Of a stretch of 64,000 bases of DNA, positions 59,776 to 64,000 are shown one piece after another. The stretch comes from Eriocheir sinensis. Its lineage: Eukaryota > Arthropoda > Malacostraca > Decapoda > Varunidae. The notes below the pieces were generated by a model. The model searched no databases, was not told the origin of the DNA, and saw only the letters and a program-made list of their open reading frames with translations. The position numbers and the translations under genes are program-made. Within the stretch, counting starts at the first letter, position 1. Every line of letters starts with the position of its first letter. The DNA is taken from positions 81,001 through 145,000 of the forward strand of contig NW_026111782.1 in the NCBI RefSeq assembly GCF_024679095.1, read 5' to 3'.

Positions 59776-61365
59776 TTAGCTTGGCGCTCGCTGCCTCTTT
59801 GTCGGGAGTGACGTGTCGGGTTGCTGCTGTATGTTTATTGCAGGTTTCTGGGTGTAAATTAGCACTGCCTCGGTCATTTTGAGTCTCTTGTTGTTGTTTT
59901 CTCTTGTCAATATTATGGTGTTGTCCTCCATGTGTTTCCTCCTCAGGATGAGTCCGTGTTCGCTGAGGTAATGCCTTCTTATTGCTCCATCTGTGAGGTG
60001 AGCTGTTATTCTCTTCGATAGAGTTGTTGTGGTGACGCCGATGTACCTAGAGTGTAGGCGACTGCAGTCACCTAAAGAACATGTGTGTTGGTACACGACG
60101 TTCACCTCTTGTAGTGGACTTGTTGGAGGTAGACAGCTGTTTCTCATGATCAGGTTGGCGGTTTTTCTTGATTTGTAGAAGATTATGAGGTCGAGCTTGG
60201 TGTCGGGGTTGGTGGGTGTTACTTTCTTGTGGATGATCTTCTTAAGGGTCTTCTCGTCTTCTTTGTATTCTGACGACATGGTGTTCTTGTAATATAGGGT
60301 GATTCTCGACGTGTCTTTCTCTTTTGGTTCAGGACTCATGAAGTTATCGAGTCGTCGTTTAATCCCGTCGTCAATTTCTTGCTGCGGGTAGCCGTTGTTG
60401 GCGAGAAGCTGGGAAACTCTCTTCAGCTCGGTGTTCGCGGCTGCCCATGTTGAGGTGTGTGTGAGGGCCCTCTTGACAAAGGCGCTGATTACGCTGCGCC
60501 TATACCTTTCGGGGCATTCGCTAGCACCGTTGAGACAGAACCCGAAGTTAGTGGCTTTCACGTACACTTCTGTTGAAAAAGATGTGTCGTCACGGTGCAC
60601 CATGGTGTCCAGAAATGGGAACTTCTTATTTTGTTCTATTTCATGCGTGAAGTTTAAGCAGGAGTCGTTCTTGAATTCGGTGATTAACTCGTTGATGTGG
60701 CTCACGGTGTCAACGCTGATGAAGATGTCATCGACGTACCTGGCGTAGATTTGTGGTTTGAGCTGAGGGTGGCGTGCAAATAGCCTTTCTTCGATGGACC
60801 CCATGTAGAAGTTGGCGAAGAGGACGCCGAGGGGTGATCCCATGGCCACACCGTCTCGCTGCACGTACATCTTGCCGTCGGGTCCGTAAAATGGTACTTC
60901 TTTAGTACATGCTTGTAGAAGGAGGGGTAGCGAGGCTTCGGGAATGTTGAGTGGCTCTTCGTCTTTTAAGTGGTAGATGCGTTGACAGATGAGATCTGTG
61001 GTTTCGTCGACCGGTACGTTGGTGAAGAGTGATTCAACGTCCATGGATGCCATGATGTTGGAGGGACGGGTAGTCTTCAGGAGATCGAGGAACTCTGTTG
61101 TGGACTTCAAACTGAAGGAGGCTGGTGTGAATGGTGTGATGAGTTCGTTGAGGCGCTTGGCGAGTTTGTAAGTAACTGATGGTGTCTGGCTGATGATGGG
61201 ACGTAGGGGGTGGCCTTCCTTGTGGGTCTTGACGTTGCCATAAGCGTAACCCAGTTTGTGGTCGCCTTCGATGAGGGGGTGCTTCGTACTGCTGTTGTTG
61301 TTAGTCTGGCGGATGATACTGTTCAACTTCGTCTTGATATCGTTCGTTGGGTTTCTTGTGATTTT
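59776..61365 (-). CDS. Penelope-like RT with GIY-YIG endonuclease (partial, open frame)
   Basis: The frame is open from 61365 (first usable Met codon region 61326, TTG in the genome) to the stop at 59776. With numbering from 61326: GNVKTHKEGHPLRPI (about 30-44), MDVESLFTNVP (95-105, motif A), DGVAMGSPLGVLFANFYMG (158-176, motif B) and YARYVDDIFI (194-203, motif C with both Asp). KKFPFLD follows at about 237-243. The C-terminal GIY-YIG domain has VVYQHTC (about 410) and RYIGVT (427-432), then LSKR..H and TEAVLI (catalytic Glu region). RT plus GIY-YIG defines Penelope-like elements. The N-terminal RT part is lost, so it is not autonomous, but the remaining frame has no stop. Confidence 0.9.
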   Translation of the reverse strand, partial: KITRNPTNDIKTKLNSIIRQTNNNSSTKHPLIEGDHKLGYAYGNVKTHKEGHPLRPIISQTPSVTYKLAKRLNELITPFTPASFSLKSTTEFLDLLKTTRPSNIMASMDVESLFTNVPVDETTDLICQRIYHLKDEEPLNIPEASLPLLLQACTKEVPFYGPDGKMYVQRDGVAMGSPLGVLFANFYMGSIEERLFARHPQLKPQIYARYVDDIFISVDTVSHINELITEFKNDSCLNFTHEIEQNKKFPFLDTMVHRDDTSFSTEVYVKATNFGFCLNGASECPERYRRSVISAFVKRALTHTSTWAAANTELKRVSQLLANNGYPQQEIDDGIKRRLDNFMSPEPKEKDTSRITLYYKNTMSSEYKEDEKTLKKIIHKKVTPTNPDTKLDLIIFYKSRKTANLIMRNSCLPPTSPLQEVNVVYQHTCSLGDCSRLHSRYIGVTTTTLSKRITAHLTDGAIRRHYLSEHGLILRRKHMEDNTIILTRENNNKRLKMTEAVLIYTQKPAINIQQQPDTSLPTKRQRAPS

Positions 61366-61366
61366 T

Positions 61367-61776
61367 TTTCACATTATAAAATTTTAAAATGTGTTCCATT
61401 TTTGAAAACTATACCCTATAAATCTCTCTTGATGTGAAATATAGGAACACTGTCAAATTTGTGTCTCCTAATGAACAGAATGTAAAACTAAACAATTAAT
61501 TAATTTTCTAAAAGGTATCCCCTTCTTTTAGACTAGTAATATTAGACTAGCTTCCCTTTCTTCTGAATTTTTGTAACAAAAGGAACATTTACTTCCATGA
61601 AAAATATATGGAACTAAATATTCAATTAATTTGATAAAATATGTCCTTTCTGTTGAATATTGATATCTGAAACAGTTAAAAACACCAACTTCCATATAGT
61701 CTCAAACTCAAAAGTGTTCACTTATGGATGCCCTTCAAAAACTTAGCAATTTATATTTATAGCAATACCGTAATGC
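61367..61776. other. AT-rich non-coding
   Basis: No gene or repeat recognised in about 410 bp. Confidence 0.7.
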
Positions 61777-61960
61777 CTAATCAGACTCGCAGTTTTGACA
61801 TGCATACAGATCTAGGCCTACTCCAGTTGTACATTCTGCATGTGACCAATTTCTACAACCCCGACATTGGACCCATTTTTCTGAAGGTCTGCTATTAGCA
61901 AATAGTTCCCCACACATCAAACAAGGCCATTTGCAAATTTGCTGATAATGGGGTAAAAGG
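61777..61960 (-). pseudogene. PHD-like zinc-binding C-terminal exon, probably from a pogo-type transposase
   Basis: Minus strand, after a possible acceptor CCCATTATCAG at about 61950: KWPCLMCGELFANSRPSEKW, then VQCRGCRNWSHAEC, and YACQNCESD and stop. The pattern C-x2-C ... W-x2-C-x2-C-x2-W-x-H-x2-C ... C-x2-C is a PHD/RING-like finger. Such fingers end many arthropod pogo/Tigger-type transposon proteins (recognition from memory, not checked). No DDE domain lies nearby in the window, so this is an isolated exon or fragment. A host chromatin protein is the alternative. Confidence 0.45.
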
Positions 61961-62458
61961 GCCACATGTGGGGTAAAAGGCCTCCCTGTGGACAACTTAC
62001 CCCAAAGGCACAGGGGGCCTCTAACCCTGGAAACATATATATACACAAAATGTCACCATCTTTCCTACAAGTAAGTAGGCAGAGTATAATCACATGCAAT
62101 ATGGTCTAGACATCTTAGAGCAAGTATCCATAGCCATCAGGATAACTCTACAGTTCTTTGTCGTTAATTAGGTATCATGAAAATCACTGAAACCTTACAA
62201 GAAATTAGTCAAAAAGAAGAAATGTCCCCTTGTGGCCAGAGCAACTGTCCATTGTTTACTCCAGTAGTTCCTGTGAGCACAGAGAGTTGGCGTTGCCTAC
62301 TTGATCATGTGACTGCTTGAGAAAAGAAAGAAAAAAAGACAAAACCAATGGGGGGCCTTTCACCCCAGGGAGGCATCTTAACCCACCTTACCCTATACAA
62401 AAAGCAGTGTCTTGGTGAGAGAGAGCTTGGAACACAGTGGCTGAAGTTCATCTTAACT
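61961..62458. other. unassigned sequence
   Basis: No gene recognised. CCTTTTACCCCA-like motifs recur at about 61951-61980 and near 62358. Confidence 0.6.
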
Positions 62459-62906
62459 TGGTAGCAGCAGCGGGCCAAATTTGTGGCTTTACCATGTAGC
62501 AGCGACGGGCCAAATTTGTTGCTTTACCGTGTAGCAGCGACGGGCCAAATTTGTGGCTTTATCGTGTAGCAGCGACAGGCCAAATTTGTGGCATTACTGT
62601 GTAGCAGCGACGGGCCAAATTTGTGGCTTTACCGTGTAGCAGCGACGGGCCAAATTTGTGGCTTTACCGTGTAGCAGCGACGGGCCAAATTTGTGGCTTT
62701 ACCGTGTAGCAGCGACGGGCCAAATTTGTGGCTTTACCGTGTAGCAGCGACAGGCCAAATTTGTGGCTTTACCGTGTAGCAGCGACGGGCCAAATTTGTG
62801 GCTTTACCGTGTAGCAGCGACAGGCCAAATTTGTGGCTTTACCGTGTAGCAGCGACGGGCCAAATTTGTGGCTTTACCGTGTAGCAGCGACGGGCCAAAT
62901 TTGTGC
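62459..62906 (+). repeat. 35-bp satellite, first block, about 13 units
   Basis: The unit begins GTAGCAGCGACGGGCC and continues AAATTTGTGGCTTTACCGT. The middle, GCCAAATTTGTGGC, is a near-palindrome centred on AAATTT. Units differ by one or two bases (GGGCC or AGGCC being the main variant). Confidence 0.97.
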
Positions 62907-63488
62907 CATGATTTAACCCCCCCAAAATAGATGATACATAAACTAATCACAAATGCTTCGATATATATTATGAAATGGTTTGTGTGGGGGGTGATTTTTT
63001 CTCATTTTTCCCGCTTAGAGGGACCATTAAGAAACATGATCCCCGCTGCTACCACCGGGTTAAACGTCCACCCACCTCAGTTCCCCTGTTTGAAAAGCCT
63101 CTCGTGGAAGTTTCTGGGATTTCCATTGCCTGTTTTGTGATGGTGTTGATAGCCTCACCCGAGATTGACCTCTCCTTTGGCCACTCTTTACTTTATATCT
63201 GTTGTGTGAGCGGTGAGTAGCGGCCATTTTTTTCCTACACTCTTTTTGTTGCCCTTGACCCGAAATTGACCTTTCTTTTCGCCACTCTACTTTATATCTG
63301 TTGTGGGAGCGGTGAGTAGCGGCCATTTTTTTCCTACACTCTTTTTGCTGCCTTGAGCGGTCTCCTTTGTTGTAAAAATAAATAATTGAAATAAAATAAA
63401 ATAAACGGGAACATTCACCCTCGGAAACCCGGGTAATCTTCTCTGTGGCCTCGGGAGACAGTCATGATGGAGCCCCAGACGTTTAACA
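62907..63488 (+). mobile_element. segment interrupting the satellite, with a LINE-E 3' end (about 63145-63400)
   Basis: ACCCGAGATTGACCTCTCC, GCCACTCTTTACTTTATATC and GGTGAGTAGCGGCCATTTTT match the LINE-E 3' end at about 35193-35330 (complement). A block of about 102 bp is duplicated (about 63153 and 63257). It ends with an A-rich tail AATAAAATAAAATAAA at about 63385-63404. GCTGCTACC..GTTAAACGT at 63047-63068 is an inverted match to ACGTTTAACACGGTAGCAGC at 63478-63497. Confidence 0.7.
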
Positions 63489-64000
63489 CGGTAGCAGCGA
63501 CGAGCCAAATTTGTGGCTTTACCGTGTAGCAGCGACGGGCCAAATTTGTGGCTTTACCGTGTAGCAGCGACGGGCCAAATTTGTGGCTTTACTGTGTAGC
63601 AGCGACGAGCCAAATTTGTGGCTTTACCGTATAGCAGCGACGGGCCAAATTTGTGGCTTTACCGTGTAGCAGCGACGGGCCAAATTTGTGGCTTTACCGT
63701 GTAGCAGCAACGGGCCATATTTGTGACTTTACTGTGTAGCAGCGACGGGCCAAATTTGTGGCTTTACCGTGTAGCAACGACGGCCCAAATTTGTGGCTTT
63801 ACCGTGTAGCAGCGACGGGCCAAATTTGTGGCTTTACCGTGTAGCAGCGACGCGCCAAATTTGTGGCTTTACCGTGTAGCAGCGACGGGCCAAATTTGTG
63901 GCTTTACCGTGTAGCAACGACGGGCCAAATTTGTGACTTTACCGTGTAGCAGCGACGGGCCAAATTTGTGACATTACCATGTAGCAGCGACGGGCCAAAT
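63489..64000 (+). repeat. 35-bp satellite, second block, runs off the window
   Basis: Same unit and orientation as 62459-62906, about 14.6 units to the end of the window, with slightly more variants (GACGAGCC, GACGGCCC, GACGCGCC). Confidence 0.97.

Larger units (their letters stand above)
59590..61366 (-). mobile_element. Penelope-like element, 5' truncated
   Basis: It contains an RT and GIY-YIG coding frame and a 3' flank of about 180 bp with a hammerhead-like motif. The 5' boundary at about 61366 is where coding homology (ITRNPTNDIKTKL) meets AT-rich DNA. Confidence 0.88.

Noticed and set aside
60395..61437. Plus-strand frames opposite the Penelope-like gene
   Set aside because: They are antisense shadows with no domain; the minus frame has all RT and GIY-YIG motifs.
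62459..64000. CRISPR-like regular repeat spacing
   Set aside because: The 35-bp units are directly adjacent with no unique spacers, and the context is eukaryotic; it is a satellite.

Overview
The window looks like repeat-saturated nuclear DNA of an arthropod, most likely a decapod crustacean (inference). It has very long CT/AG, AC/GT, TAG, GGA and TTC microsatellites, many CR1-type LINEs with esterase-bearing ORF1, a Penelope-like element, DNA-transposon derivatives and almost no host coding sequence. Nothing bacterial, plasmid or phage is visible. No database was searched, so family names rest on recognised motifs.

Layout. 1-0.6 kb: 107-bp tandem repeat. 1.3-2.9 kb and 3.7-7.0 kb: copies of a non-LTR element with a restriction-like endonuclease (RLE) module, ending in (TAG)n. 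7.4-7.8 kb: tRNA-derived SINE (minus). 8.4-10.6 kb: CR1-1 (minus). 11.1-13.3 and 17.2-18.4 kb: two copies of a composite repeat with pyrimidine tracts and a 107-bp-type monomer. 13.3-15.2 kb: LINE-B. 16.27-16.95 kb: a host exon (signal peptide, ectodomain, transmembrane segment). 20-26 kb: CR1-2 (minus), split by two DNA transposons whose target-site duplications can be read from the LINE frame. 26.7-30.8 kb: shards of LINE-B and LINE-C in long pyrimidine tracts. 30.9-33.2 kb: CR1-1 (plus). 33.35-33.79 kb: a second host exon, a tyrosine-rich cytoplasmic tail. 34-36 kb: minisatellites and a hAT-like element holding a LINE-E fragment. 36.3-39.1 kb: second large RLE-LINE copy. 39.4-42.7 kb: CR1 copies (minus). 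44.0-52.4 kb: Ty3/gypsy-type LTR element with a nearly complete CR1 inside its 3' LTR. 52.4-57.4 kb: minisatellites, one made from a LINE RT segment, and a 2.5-kb purine satellite. 57.4-58.8 kb: large foldback element. 59.2-59.6 kb: (TA)n palindrome. 59.6-61.4 kb: Penelope-like RT/GIY-YIG gene (minus). 61.8-62.0 kb: PHD-like exon fragment. 62.5 kb to the end: 35-bp satellite interrupted by a LINE-E 3' end.

Two results stand out. First, the exons at 16271-16946 and 33353-33792 join in phase (phase-1 GT..AG intron of 16.4 kb) into a predicted 371-residue single-pass membrane protein. Its tail carries YEEI, YEEL, YENI and YLTM motifs, resembling an ITAM-like signalling receptor; the ectodomain family is not recognised. 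Second, LINE copies in this window are repeatedly bordered on both sides by the same simple repeat, most clearly the RLE-bearing LINE in (TAG)n. This suggests insertion into, or seeding of, microsatellites.

All mobile-element genes show breaks except the Penelope-like frame, which is open but 5' truncated. The nested order gives a relative history: CR1-2 before its two DNA-transposon insertions; the LTR element before CR1-4; the hAT-like element before LINE-E.
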